Assembly: GCA_950054255.1 (NCBI GenBank)
Contig: CATLOR010000001.1
Span: 124,001-188,000, forward strand
Direction of reading: 5' to 3'
Length of the DNA: 64,000 bases
From: an uncultured Rickettsiales bacterium
GTDB lineage: Bacteria > Pseudomonadota > Alphaproteobacteria > Micavibrionales > GCA-2720935
Part shown: positions 17,426 to 26,457 of the stretch, one piece after another
Position numbering within the stretch: position 1 is the first letter of the stretch
Layout: each line of letters opens with the position of its first letter
Translations under genes and position numbers: made by a program
Notes under the pieces: model-generated
What the model saw: only the letters and a program-made list of their open reading frames with translations
Told to the model about the DNA's origin: nothing
Database searches by the model: none

Positions 17426-19509
17426 CAACACCCATAGATCATAATGAGCGTTTCTTTTCTGATGTGATAGAAACCAACAAAGGAACAGACGTAAATTACG
17501 CTCCTTATTTGTTAACGCTTTTAAAAGAACTTGATTGGAGTGGAGATGCGAGAACATTAAGAGATGCTCTTCCCTACACAGAGGAACAAGCACCTCTCGC
17601 CTTAACAGATTTCCTAAATGTGATGGCTAGTCTCGGCTATTCTCCTCAATATTCAAATACACGTCTTAGTGATATTTCTAAAGAGTCACTCCCCTGTTTA
17701 TTTATTCCCAATAAAGAAAAATACGAACCGAAGATCATCACAGAGATCTCAGATTGTTCCGTAATGGGAAGTGCCTTTTCATTCACAAATGATGAGATTG
17801 TGCATGACATTATCCCAGATAAAACGATTGCCGCTTCTGATAAAGCATGGTTTTCAAAATTACTTTATCGCTTCAAAAGCATTTTCCAACAAGTTTTCTT
17901 AGCCAGCCTATTTATTAATATCTTAACACTTGTGACTCCTCTTTTCGTGATGAGTGTCTATGACAAAGTAATTGGCGCTCATTCTGGCGAGACGCTAAAT
18001 TATTTAGTCGTGGGTGTTGTATTAGCAATTGGTGTTGAATTTTGTTTACGTTTTTTACGTGCTAAAAGCTTAACATGGTTTGGCGCTCGTATTGATTACA
18101 TTATCAGCAACTCTGTCTTAGAAAAACTGATGTCCCTTCCTGCTTCTTTTACAGAGCACGCAAATGTCGCCGCTCAATTATCTCGTATAAAATCTTTTGA
18201 ATCAGTACGAGAGTTTTTCACAGGATCTTTATTTTTATCCTTTGTTGAACTTCCTTTTACTTTCATCCTTTTAGGTGCAATTGCCCTTATTGCAGGCCCC
18301 CTTGTCTTTATCCCTATAATCATCGCCGCAATTTATCTAACGATGCTTTTTATTATGCATGGACATCTCAAAGCGCTTACTTTACGCCTTGCAACTGCAA
18401 ATAATCAACGCCAAAACATCAATATTGAAACTCTTAACAAACAAGAAACACTTAGAACCTCTAGCATCTTTAATGCTTGGTTACAGCGCTACCACAAAGT
18501 CAGCGCTGAATCTTCTTATGCTGGTTATCTCTATAATCAGTCCATCTCCTTTATTGATACTGTATCACAAGGGCTTGTCGTCTTGGGTGGCATTGCCATG
18601 ATTTACTTTGGCGTTGATCGTATCTGGTCTGACGATATGAGTATGGGCGCAATGATCGCTGTTTTAATTCTAACCTGGCGCAGTCTTGCACCAATCCAAA
18701 TGGCTTGTGTTGCCCTACCTCGAATGGATCAGGTGAAAAATAACATTGATCAGATTAATCGCCTTATGAATCTGACATCAGAAATTGATATGAATATCAC
18801 CTCTCGTAAAAAACCTAATTTTAGAGGGGCGATCGAATTTCACAATGTTGGATTACGTTATAATAAAGATGCTGACCCTGTCTATGCAGGACTTTCCTTT
18901 AAAATAAAGCCTGGTGACTGTGTTGCGATCACCGGTGCCAACAGTGTCGGGAAATCAACAACCTTAAAACTAATCAGCGGGTTATATCATCCACAAGCAG
19001 GATCAGTGCGCATTGACGGCACTGATATTCGCCAGATTGACCCTATTAGTTTAAGACAAAATATTGCTTATATAAGCCAAGAACCCGAATTCTTTTCAAT
19101 GTCTTTATGGGATAATTTAACACTGAATAAACCAGATGCATCTGAAGAAGAGCTTCTGGATGCAATCAATAAGGTCGGTTTAGGTGATTGGTTTCAAACA
19201 CTTGATGAAGGATTACAAACTAAGATTGGGCATGAAGGGAATATTAATGTGCCTGCTGTCTTATATCCTCAATTAGCACTTGTGCGCGCCTATATTCAAA
19301 ATAGTTCAATCATGTTAATTGATGAAATGCCTTATGAATTCTTAAGTGCGTCAGCAGGTGAAAAATTCTTTAACTTTTTAAAAGAACAAAAAGGCAAACG
19401 GACAATTTTATATATTACATACAGGCAAGATTATATTGATTTAGCCGATATAGAAATTCAACTTTACGCCGACGAGCGTTCAAAAATAAAGGAGAAAGAC
19501 CATCGATAA
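17422..19509 (+). CDS. type I secretion ABC protein, LapB-like, partner of the degenerate subunit
   Basis: 695 residues: about 130 N-terminal residues in the position of a C39-like domain with no visible catalytic Cys-His pair, a transmembrane domain, then an ABC domain. Walker A is intact (GANSVGKST, near 506), the Q-loop Gln is present (ISQEPEF) and Walker B keeps Asp-Glu (LIDEMP, near 630). However the signature is VPAVLYPQL and the H-loop His is Tyr (ITYRQ). Paired with the preceding protein, one composite site is dead and the other combines this protein's Walker A/B with the partner's poor signature. The start overlaps the previous stop (ATGA) behind AAGGAG. Confidence 0.88.
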   Translation: MTTPIDHNERFFSDVIETNKGTDVNYAPYLLTLLKELDWSGDARTLRDALPYTEEQAPLALTDFLNVMASLGYSPQYSNTRLSDISKESLPCLFIPNKEKYEPKIITEISDCSVMGSAFSFTNDEIVHDIIPDKTIAASDKAWFSKLLYRFKSIFQQVFLASLFINILTLVTPLFVMSVYDKVIGAHSGETLNYLVVGVVLAIGVEFCLRFLRAKSLTWFGARIDYIISNSVLEKLMSLPASFTEHANVAAQLSRIKSFESVREFFTGSLFLSFVELPFTFILLGAIALIAGPLVFIPIIIAAIYLTMLFIMHGHLKALTLRLATANNQRQNINIETLNKQETLRTSSIFNAWLQRYHKVSAESSYAGYLYNQSISFIDTVSQGLVVLGGIAMIYFGVDRIWSDDMSMGAMIAVLILTWRSLAPIQMACVALPRMDQVKNNIDQINRLMNLTSEIDMNITSRKKPNFRGAIEFHNVGLRYNKDADPVYAGLSFKIKPGDCVAITGANSVGKSTTLKLISGLYHPQAGSVRIDGTDIRQIDPISLRQNIAYISQEPEFFSMSLWDNLTLNKPDASEEELLDAINKVGLGDWFQTLDEGLQTKIGHEGNINVPAVLYPQLALVRAYIQNSSIMLIDEMPYEFLSASAGEKFFNFLKEQKGKRTILYITYRQDYIDLADIEIQLYADERSKIKEKDHR

Positions 19510-20815
19510 GAAAACAAATTTAAACGATCTCACCCGTAGCGTACTCTATGAGGAGATCCCAAATCAGAATTTAGCAAGACTAACCACGCTGACGATAGGT
19601 ATTGGTTTTCTCTTGTTCATTATATGGTCAAGTATCACACAAGTGAACGAGGTTGCCGCTACGCGCGGTGAGATTATTCCCAATGGCTATTCACAAATTG
19701 TACAACATTTAGAAGGTGGCATCATCGCTGAAATTTTGGTTGAAGAAGGCGACCTTGTAGAAGAAGGACAAGTGTTAGTTCGCATGGGCGGAATTGGTGC
19801 AGAACAAGATTTTGCTTCTTTAAGTGAGCGTCAAACAACTTTAATGCTACAAGCTGAAAGATTACGCGCGCTTGCCTATGATAAAGAACCCGATTTCTCA
19901 TCAATTTCTGGCAATAACAAACAAGCCATTAATTATCAAAGACATCTCTTTAAAACCGCTATTCAAGCTTATTATGCCGAAGAGAAAGTCCGACAAGATC
20001 AATTATCACAAAAACGAGAAATGCTCATTCGTTTAAAAGGAGAAAAACAAACAGCAACAAAAGAATTGGAAGCTGGAAATGAGTTATTAGCTATGAAAGA
20101 AAAACTCATAGAAAACGGCTATGTTTCACGCAAAGATATGATTGAAAGTCAACGTGAAGTGAATCGTTTAGAAGGAGAAGTAAGATCAATTACAGCCCAA
20201 GTTGCAGAAGCACAAAACGCGATTAATGAAGCACAAAGCCGCTTATATACCTTAAACGCTCAAACACGTGATAACGCTTTAAAAGAATTAGAAGAAGTTG
20301 AAACACAAATTGCTGAAAATAAAGAAACTTTAGGCAAGCTTGAAGGACGTGTTGATAGACAGGCTGTCCGCGCACCTGTGCGTGGGCTTGTAAAAGGATT
20401 GCGTGTAAATACCATTAGCGGTGTTATTGGAGCGGGAGAACCGATCATGGAAATTGTGCCTCTTGATAGCACTCTGATCGTTGAAACTCAGATCCCTCCA
20501 CGTGAGATTGGCAATTTGAAAGTTGGACAGCCCGCACGCGTTAAAGTCAGTGCTTATGATTTCTCAAGATATGGAGTCATAGAAGGAGAACTTGCCTTTC
20601 TCTCTGCAACAACATTTGTCAATGATCACAATGAAAGCTTTTACAAAGGCCGTATAAAACTTACCCAAGACCATGTAGGAATCAATCCTGAGCGTAATTT
20701 AATTTTACCTGGTATGACTGTCGAAGCTGATGTGATTACAGGACAAAAAACAATTTTATCTTATTTATTAAAACCCATCCACACTTCTCTGGATACAGCA
20801 TTTAGAGAAAGATAA
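19502..20815 (+). CDS. HlyD-family membrane fusion protein, apparent AUC start
   Basis: Periplasmic adaptor of the type I secretion system: a short cytoplasmic segment, one transmembrane helix (about residues 35-53), a lipoyl half (QHLEGGIIAEILVEEGD), a long coiled coil and a C-terminal beta-barrel region. The first canonical start (TTG 19613) falls inside the transmembrane helix. Upstream, the frame is open only back to a TAA at 19487-19489 and contains no ATG, GTG or TTG. An AAGGAG at 19489-19494 is 7 nt from ATC at 19502, and the peptide from there (DKKTNLNDLTRSVLYEEI) looks like a normal HlyD N-terminus. I therefore place the start at ATC, overlapping the ABC stop by 8 bases; total 437 residues. 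A single-base error (ATG to ATC) is the alternative. Confidence 0.8.
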   Translation: MDKKTNLNDLTRSVLYEEIPNQNLARLTTLTIGIGFLLFIIWSSITQVNEVAATRGEIIPNGYSQIVQHLEGGIIAEILVEEGDLVEEGQVLVRMGGIGAEQDFASLSERQTTLMLQAERLRALAYDKEPDFSSISGNNKQAINYQRHLFKTAIQAYYAEEKVRQDQLSQKREMLIRLKGEKQTATKELEAGNELLAMKEKLIENGYVSRKDMIESQREVNRLEGEVRSITAQVAEAQNAINEAQSRLYTLNAQTRDNALKELEEVETQIAENKETLGKLEGRVDRQAVRAPVRGLVKGLRVNTISGVIGAGEPIMEIVPLDSTLIVETQIPPREIGNLKVGQPARVKVSAYDFSRYGVIEGELAFLSATTFVNDHNESFYKGRIKLTQDHVGINPERNLILPGMTVEADVITGQKTILSYLLKPIHTSLDTAFRER

Positions 20816-20837
20816 TACTAAAAAAGGAAGTACTATT

Positions 20838-21776
20838 ATGATGAAACCCGTCTTGAAAGATATAAATAAAACAAAAGGTGTTATCCTCGCAGTCGAGGAT
20901 GAACCAACCTCTCTTGCTGTCCTCGCTGACCTATTAGAAGAGCTTAATTATGATGTTATTGAAGCTGAGAATGGTATTGAAGCACTCGATATCATTACAC
21001 GTGAAGGACAACATATAGACGTCATTATATTAGATAAAAATATGCCAGAAATGGATGGGTTGGAAGTTGTGGCTCATTTAAAAAAAGATACAAAATCAAA
21101 ACATATTCCGATCATCATGGTAACAGGCGCAACAAGACCTGAAGAAGTCCGTGAAGGAATTGATGCAGGTGTCTTTTACTATCTTGCGAAACCTTATGAA
21201 GATGAAATTTTCAAATCTGTTTTACAAGCGGCTCACAGAGAGGCAAAACAACGTAAAAACCTTAAAACTGAATTATACAAACATCAAAGAAGCTTTGGCT
21301 TTATTGATCAAGCTGATTTTACCATACGTACGGTCGAAGATGCAGAAAATCTAGCTTGCTTTTTAGCCAACTGTTTCCCTAACCCAGATACAACTCTGCC
21401 AGGATTAATGAGTTTATTAATTAATGCCGTCGAACATGGAAATTTAGATATTGGCTATGCAACAAAAACCTACCTAATCGCAAAAGGAAAATGGCGAAAT
21501 GAAATAGAAAAACGCCAAGAAAGTGACCAATTCTCACAGCGTCGCGTTTACGTTCATCTAGAAGAAAATGAAGATCAAATTCTTGTTCAAATTAAAGATG
21601 AAGGAAAAGGATTTGACTGGGAACAATATCTAGATATTGATCCAACAAGAGCGCTCGACACGCATGGTCGTGGAATTGCACAAGCCAATAAAGTGAGTTT
21701 TGATGAACTCCATTATAATGAAAAAGGAAATTGTGTCACTGCGATTACAAAAATTGACTCTGGTATTAAATGGTAA
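20838..21776 (+). CDS. response regulator with C-terminal HATPase domain
   Basis: 312 residues. The receiver domain has acidic pocket residues in AVEDEP and the phospho-Asp in VIILDKNMPEMDG (near 65). The second half has the N-box (LINAVEHGN) and G-box (DEGKGFDW, HGRGIAQA) of an RsbW/SpoIIAB-like HATPase, not a DNA-binding domain. No HisKA phosphorylation helix is seen. Such proteins can act as anti-sigma or serine kinases switched by phosphorylation. It lies 22 nt after the HlyD gene behind AAGGAAG and just before an Hpt gene, so it belongs to the signalling attached to the secretion operon. Confidence 0.82.
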   Translation: MMKPVLKDINKTKGVILAVEDEPTSLAVLADLLEELNYDVIEAENGIEALDIITREGQHIDVIILDKNMPEMDGLEVVAHLKKDTKSKHIPIIMVTGATRPEEVREGIDAGVFYYLAKPYEDEIFKSVLQAAHREAKQRKNLKTELYKHQRSFGFIDQADFTIRTVEDAENLACFLANCFPNPDTTLPGLMSLLINAVEHGNLDIGYATKTYLIAKGKWRNEIEKRQESDQFSQRRVYVHLEENEDQILVQIKDEGKGFDWEQYLDIDPTRALDTHGRGIAQANKVSFDELHYNEKGNCVTAITKIDSGIKW

Positions 21777-21813
21777 AATTATCTATAATTATATAAACAA
21801 AGAAGGAATAAAA

Positions 21814-22179
21814 ATGATTAATTATGATGTCTTCAATACAGTAAAAACACGTATGAAATCTAAATTTCCAATACTCCTGACAACCTATTTGAAAAAATCA
21901 AAAACATATCTGGCTGCCGTGCATGTCAATTTACCCGATGGTGATATGAATACTTTAATTGATGCAACACATAGTATGAAATCAGCTAGTGGCGTTCTTG
22001 GTATCACAGATGTCCATAGAGCCGCTGAACGTCTTGAATATGCAGCCAAAGATCTTGTTCAAGGCAAAACAGAAGACCGCAATACACTCCTTTATCACTA
22101 TGCAGGTCTTAGAGATCAGTTTTCAAAAATAGAAGACACAATCCAAGATGAACTTAAAAAAGCACAGAATACACATTAG
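21814..22179 (+). CDS. Hpt-domain phosphotransfer protein
   Basis: 121 residues with the motif HSMKSASG around His53, the form of an Hpt phosphorylation site. A good ribosome site (AAGAAGGAAT) lies before the ATG at 21814; longer upstream readings overlap the preceding gene and are not needed. Likely phosphodonor or acceptor for the receiver-HATPase protein encoded just upstream. It is the second orphan Hpt in this cluster. Confidence 0.78.
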   Translation: MINYDVFNTVKTRMKSKFPILLTTYLKKSKTYLAAVHVNLPDGDMNTLIDATHSMKSASGVLGITDVHRAAERLEYAAKDLVQGKTEDRNTLLYHYAGLRDQFSKIEDTIQDELKKAQNTH

Positions 22180-22268
22180 TTAACCAATCTGCTTTTTTAA
22201 CATTGATAATTCTCTTCAATTATTAGAAGATCATATAGTTTTGATGGTATAAATTCTAACATCCCAAT

Positions 22269-22970
22269 ATGAAAGATACTTTATCAATGAGAGTTCTCCT
22301 TGTCGAAGATGATAAAAAAATATCTAATTATATAATGAAAGGCATCTCTCAAGAGGGTCATGTCATTGATCATGCAGAGAATGGAAAAGACGGGCTCTTT
22401 CTTGCAACAACTGAAGAGTATGATGTTGTGATAATGGATCGCATGTTGCCTCAATTAGATGGATTAACCGTTTTGAAAACAATGCGCGGCGCTAATAATC
22501 ATACCCCCGTTTTAATTTTAAGCGCCTTAGGAGATATTGATGATCGTGTAGAAGGCTTAAAATCGGGCGGAGATGATTATCTTGTAAAACCTTTTTCTTT
22601 TTCAGAGCTGCTTGCTCGTATCGAAGTCTTATCAAAGCGCCTTATGAAACAAGTCGAACAAAAGGCTGTGACCTCCTTATCTGCACAGGGCCTAGTTCTT
22701 GACCTTCTCTCACGCCAAGTGACATGTTCAGGAAATAAAATTTCTTTACAGTCAACAGAGTTTAAGCTTTTAAAATATCTCTTAACTCATAAAGGACAAG
22801 TTGTCACAAGAACGATGCTTTTGGAACATGTCTGGGATTATCATTTTGATCCACAAACAAATGTGATTGATGTCCATATCAGTCGATTAAGAAGTAAAAT
22901 TGACCCTTATTTTGACACACCTATTATCAAAACGATTAGAGGGGCTGGATACATCATTGAAGACAAATAA
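22269..22970 (+). CDS. OmpR-family response regulator
   Basis: A receiver domain (LLVEDDKKIS, phospho-Asp in VVIMDRMLPQLDG, conserved LVKPFSFSEL) is followed by a winged-helix DNA-binding domain ending in VIDVHISRLRSKID and TIRGAGYII. The 233-residue length fits the QseB/PmrA group. No clear ribosome site precedes the ATG at 22269 or the alternative at 22287. The kinase gene overlaps its 3' end by 14 bases. The pair stands immediately before the lipid-modification cluster and could regulate it. Confidence 0.88.
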   Translation: MKDTLSMRVLLVEDDKKISNYIMKGISQEGHVIDHAENGKDGLFLATTEEYDVVIMDRMLPQLDGLTVLKTMRGANNHTPVLILSALGDIDDRVEGLKSGGDDYLVKPFSFSELLARIEVLSKRLMKQVEQKAVTSLSAQGLVLDLLSRQVTCSGNKISLQSTEFKLLKYLLTHKGQVVTRTMLLEHVWDYHFDPQTNVIDVHISRLRSKIDPYFDTPIIKTIRGAGYIIEDK

Positions 22971-24276
22971 ACTTAGAGGTTATATTCGCAGTTCTAGTTT
23001 CCAAATGGCACTGCTCTTCACTATCTTATGTGGCATTTCTTCTGTCATATTAGGATATTTCGGTTATTATTTTAATAAAGGACATTTTATCAGTGTTACA
23101 GAATCTGTCCTCACCTCTGAAATCCGTCATGCTACATATCATCAATCAAAAAGTGATATGATCTTAGCCCTTAATGAAGCTCAAGATACCACCTTTATTC
23201 TACTTGACAAAAACAATCATAAAATTGCTGGTAGCCTTGATCATTTACCTCAAAATATTGATCTTTTATCTGAAGGAACTTTGACATTCTCTCAAGGCGA
23301 AACCATATATGCTTCAAAACTTCATACCTTTAAAGATGGAAGCCGGTTATTTATCGGAGCTGACATAACAGATATGGTTCATGATTATCAACGAATGAAA
23401 TGGCTTAGTATTATTAGTATTATCCTCATGTCGCTTGTTATTTTCACCAGTTATTTGATTAGCCATTTTGTTGTATCACGGACAAATAAAATTGCACAAA
23501 CAGCAAAAGACATCATGCACACAGGCGATTTGTCACGCAGAATAGAAGTGGGATCTGATTGGGATGATTTAAGTTACATGGCTTCTGTTTTAAATGATCT
23601 ATTACATCGTGTTGAAGAACTCATGTCTGGTATTAAAAATGTGTCAAATAACATTGCACATGACTTAAAACTTCCCTTAACACGTCTACGCAATAATCTC
23701 GAAGAGATGAAGCAAGCGATGGATTTTGGTGATAAGAACGTATGCGAAGATGTTATTATAGAAGCAGATCATCTACTTGCAACATTTAACGCTTTATTAC
23801 GAATAGCGCGGATTGAAACGGAGAAACAAAAAAGTGCTTTTAAAACTGTATATCTCAATCACATTATCACAGATGTCTTTGAATTTTATGAACCGCTTGC
23901 ACAAGAAAAACGCATTCATCTTCATTGTGACTTAGAAGAAATAAAAATATGGGGGGATCGTGATTTACTTTTCCAAGCCTGTGCTAATTTAGTCGATAAT
24001 GCCTTAAAATTCACCCCTGCTAACGGGGCTGTTACGCTTACCTTAAAAGAGAAAAGTGATGGCCTTATTATATTAAGCGTCAAAGATACAGGTATAGGGG
24101 TCAAACAAGCGGATCACAAAAAAATATTTGATCGCTTCTATCGTGTAGAAGAAAGCCGCAACAAGCCAGGCAATGGCTTAGGGTTAAGTCTTGTTTCGGC
24201 GATTATTTCCCTGCATGAGGGAAAAATAGAAACAAAAAATAAAAACCCAGGTTTTGAAGTTAAAATTTCTTTCTAA
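22957..24276 (+). CDS. sensor histidine kinase
   Basis: Two transmembrane helices bracket a periplasmic domain of about 110 residues with no known fold name. They are followed by HAMP, a HisKA helix with the H-box HDLKLPLTRLR (His near 235) and an HATPase with N-box (NLVDNALKF) and G-boxes (DTGIGV, NGLGLSL). It autophosphorylates and passes phosphate to the preceding regulator. I start at TTG 22957, which overlaps the regulator's end and has GAGGGG about 12 nt upstream; an ATG at 23005 is possible but lacks a ribosome site and would remove the residues before the first helix. Confidence 0.85.
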   Translation: MKTNKLRGYIRSSSFQMALLFTILCGISSVILGYFGYYFNKGHFISVTESVLTSEIRHATYHQSKSDMILALNEAQDTTFILLDKNNHKIAGSLDHLPQNIDLLSEGTLTFSQGETIYASKLHTFKDGSRLFIGADITDMVHDYQRMKWLSIISIILMSLVIFTSYLISHFVVSRTNKIAQTAKDIMHTGDLSRRIEVGSDWDDLSYMASVLNDLLHRVEELMSGIKNVSNNIAHDLKLPLTRLRNNLEEMKQAMDFGDKNVCEDVIIEADHLLATFNALLRIARIETEKQKSAFKTVYLNHIITDVFEFYEPLAQEKRIHLHCDLEEIKIWGDRDLLFQACANLVDNALKFTPANGAVTLTLKEKSDGLIILSVKDTGIGVKQADHKKIFDRFYRVEESRNKPGNGLGLSLVSAIISLHEGKIETKNKNPGFEVKISF

Positions 24277-24342
24277 CAAAGATTACTTTTTTGTAATGTC
24301 TTTTAGATTTTAAACCGTCAAAAAAAATGCATAATAACACTC

Positions 24343-25602
24343 ATGAAAATAGCCATTATAGGATCTGGAATATCTGGTTTAGGTGCTGCTTATCTTTTTA
24401 ATAGAGAGCATGACATTACCCTGTATGAGAAAAATGCGTCTTTAGGGGGGCATAGTCGTACAATTGATGTCCCTATCACAAGCAACCATCAACAGCCCGT
24501 TGATACAGGCTTTATTGTCTTTAATAAAAGCAACTACCCACATTTAGTTGGGCTTTTTGATCATCTCTCTGTTACTTATGAAGAAAGCGATATGTCTTTT
24601 GGTGCCTCTATTAATAATGGCTGGCTCGAATATGGGAGTAAAGGGATCTTCTCGCAAAAAAGAAATTTGCTTCGACGCCCTTTTTGGAGAATGCTGTTTG
24701 ATATTTTAAAATTCAACAAAAAAGCTGTTCCTTATTTAGAAAAAAATCAACAAGCGACATTAGACGAGTTCCTAAAAGAGCTTAATCTGGGAGATTGGTT
24801 CCGCCGTTATTATTTACAAGCGATGGGAGCAGCAATTTGGAGCTGTTCTGTTGAAACGATTTTAAAATTTCCAGCCAGAACCTTTATTCGTTTCTTTGAC
24901 AATCACGGATTACTGACCATCAATAATCATCCTCAATGGTACACTGTCACAGGTGGTAGTCGTGAATATGTCACAAAAATAAGTTCTTCATTTTCGACGA
25001 GAATTAGAAAAAATTGCGCTGTTCACTCTGTCACACGCTTAGACAATGGACGTGTTTCTGTTTTAGATGAAAAAGGAATAGAAACAGAATTTGATCACGT
25101 TATTTTCGCCTGTCACGCAGACCAAGCGTTACATATGATGACAAACCCAACTGAAACAGAAGTTTCTATTTTAAGCGCTTTCTCCTATCAAAAAAATAAA
25201 GTTGTCGTTCATAAAGATACAAGCTTTATGCCTAAAAGGTCTACAAGTTGGGCAAGTTGGGTATATCTATCAGAAATGCAAGAAGACAAGAATGAAAGTG
25301 TTTCTTTAAGTTACTGGATGAATAATTTACAAAATATAGATCCGCGTTATCCAATTATTGTTACACTCAATCCAGGGCGCGCCCCTAACCAAGATATGAT
25401 TTACGATGAACATATTTTTTACCACCCAGTATTTACAAAAGAAGCCGTAAACGCTCAAGAAAAAATAGATACTATTCAAGCAGTTGATAGATTCTCTTTT
25501 TGTGGTGCTTATCAACGCTATGGATTTCATGAAGATGGTCTTTTAAGTGCTGTTAACGTTGCCAAAAAAATGGGAATTGAAATTCCTTGGGAAAAAGAAT
25601 AG
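24343..25602 (+). CDS. FAD-dependent oxidoreductase (amine oxidase-like, COG2907 type)
   Basis: The N-terminal dinucleotide-binding motif GSGISGLGAAYLF is followed by a second flavin motif (YEKNASLGGHSRTIDV). 419 residues, soluble. This family sits beside DUF1365 and CFA-type methyltransferase genes in many proteobacteria. In Rhodobacter sphaeroides related genes belong to the singlet-oxygen (RpoE/ChrR) response and to furan fatty acid synthesis, as I recall. The expected role is oxidation or desaturation of a membrane acyl chain. The next gene starts 2 nt after its stop. Confidence 0.82.
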   Translation: MKIAIIGSGISGLGAAYLFNREHDITLYEKNASLGGHSRTIDVPITSNHQQPVDTGFIVFNKSNYPHLVGLFDHLSVTYEESDMSFGASINNGWLEYGSKGIFSQKRNLLRRPFWRMLFDILKFNKKAVPYLEKNQQATLDEFLKELNLGDWFRRYYLQAMGAAIWSCSVETILKFPARTFIRFFDNHGLLTINNHPQWYTVTGGSREYVTKISSSFSTRIRKNCAVHSVTRLDNGRVSVLDEKGIETEFDHVIFACHADQALHMMTNPTETEVSILSAFSYQKNKVVVHKDTSFMPKRSTSWASWVYLSEMQEDKNESVSLSYWMNNLQNIDPRYPIIVTLNPGRAPNQDMIYDEHIFYHPVFTKEAVNAQEKIDTIQAVDRFSFCGAYQRYGFHEDGLLSAVNVAKKMGIEIPWEKE

Positions 25603-25604
25603 TT

Positions 25605-26381
25605 ATGCAGCATAAACTCTTTAATGCAAAAGTAATGCATCATCGTCTATTCCCAAAACAGAATAAATTTATCTATTCTGTTTATTATTATGTCCTCTCT
25701 CTTTCTTCTCTAAAAAAGCTTCCCATTCCCTATAATAAATTCGGTTTAACCAGTTTTTTTGATAAAGACCATGGCTCAAAAAATGGAGAGTCTTTGGAGC
25801 AATGGGTCAGAGATATTTTAGCCACACAAAATTTAAATCGCGTCATTGATGGAGAAATTTATCTAATCTCTATGCCGCGCATTCTTGGCTATGTTTTTAA
25901 CCCTGTAAGTTTTTGGCTCTGTTTTGACAAACAAGAAAATTTACGAGCTGTCCTTTGCGAAGTAAATAACACATTTGGAGAAACACACTCATATTTGTGT
26001 GCACATTCAGATGGTGCCATTATTCAAGATAAAGATATATTGAAAGCGCATAAAGTGTTTCATGTTTCTCCTTTTCTAGAACGAAAAGGTCACTATAGCT
26101 TCAAGTTTTCACTTAAAAAGGAAAACTACCATATTGCGATTAATTATTTTGATGAAAGCGGTAAAAAGAAACTTTTAACAAGCCTCACAGGGACAACCGA
26201 GCCTTTAACTAAAAAAAGTGCTCTGCACGCTTTCTGGTGTCACCCACTTATTACATTAAAAACTATTTTTTTAATTCATTACCAAGCTTTAAAGCTGTGC
26301 TTCAAAGGAATTAGGTACTTTAAAAAACCAAAACAACAAGAATTAAAACTTACGCACAATCAAAAGATTACAAAAATTTAA
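25605..26381 (+). CDS. DUF1365 family protein
   Basis: 258 residues; the family pattern is clear (N-terminal HHRLFPKQNKFIYSVYYY, central YVFNPVSFWLCFD, then EVNNTFGE). Function is unproven; the gene is almost always next to the FAD oxidoreductase and CFA-type methyltransferase found here. I chose the ATG at 25605, 2 nt after the oxidoreductase stop; an upstream TTG at 25587 lies within that gene. Confidence 0.8.
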   Translation: MQHKLFNAKVMHHRLFPKQNKFIYSVYYYVLSLSSLKKLPIPYNKFGLTSFFDKDHGSKNGESLEQWVRDILATQNLNRVIDGEIYLISMPRILGYVFNPVSFWLCFDKQENLRAVLCEVNNTFGETHSYLCAHSDGAIIQDKDILKAHKVFHVSPFLERKGHYSFKFSLKKENYHIAINYFDESGKKKLLTSLTGTTEPLTKKSALHAFWCHPLITLKTIFLIHYQALKLCFKGIRYFKKPKQQELKLTHNQKITKI

Positions 26382-26457
26382 TGTATGTGTAACGCTTATG
26401 TTATGCATAAATCTTTATAATTATACAGTTGAGACAGAAAAGGAAAACTACAAAACT

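Noticed and set aside
19613..20815. HlyD gene starting at TTG 19613
   Set aside because: This start cuts the transmembrane helix and has no ribosome site; the upstream AUC with AAGGAG fits better.
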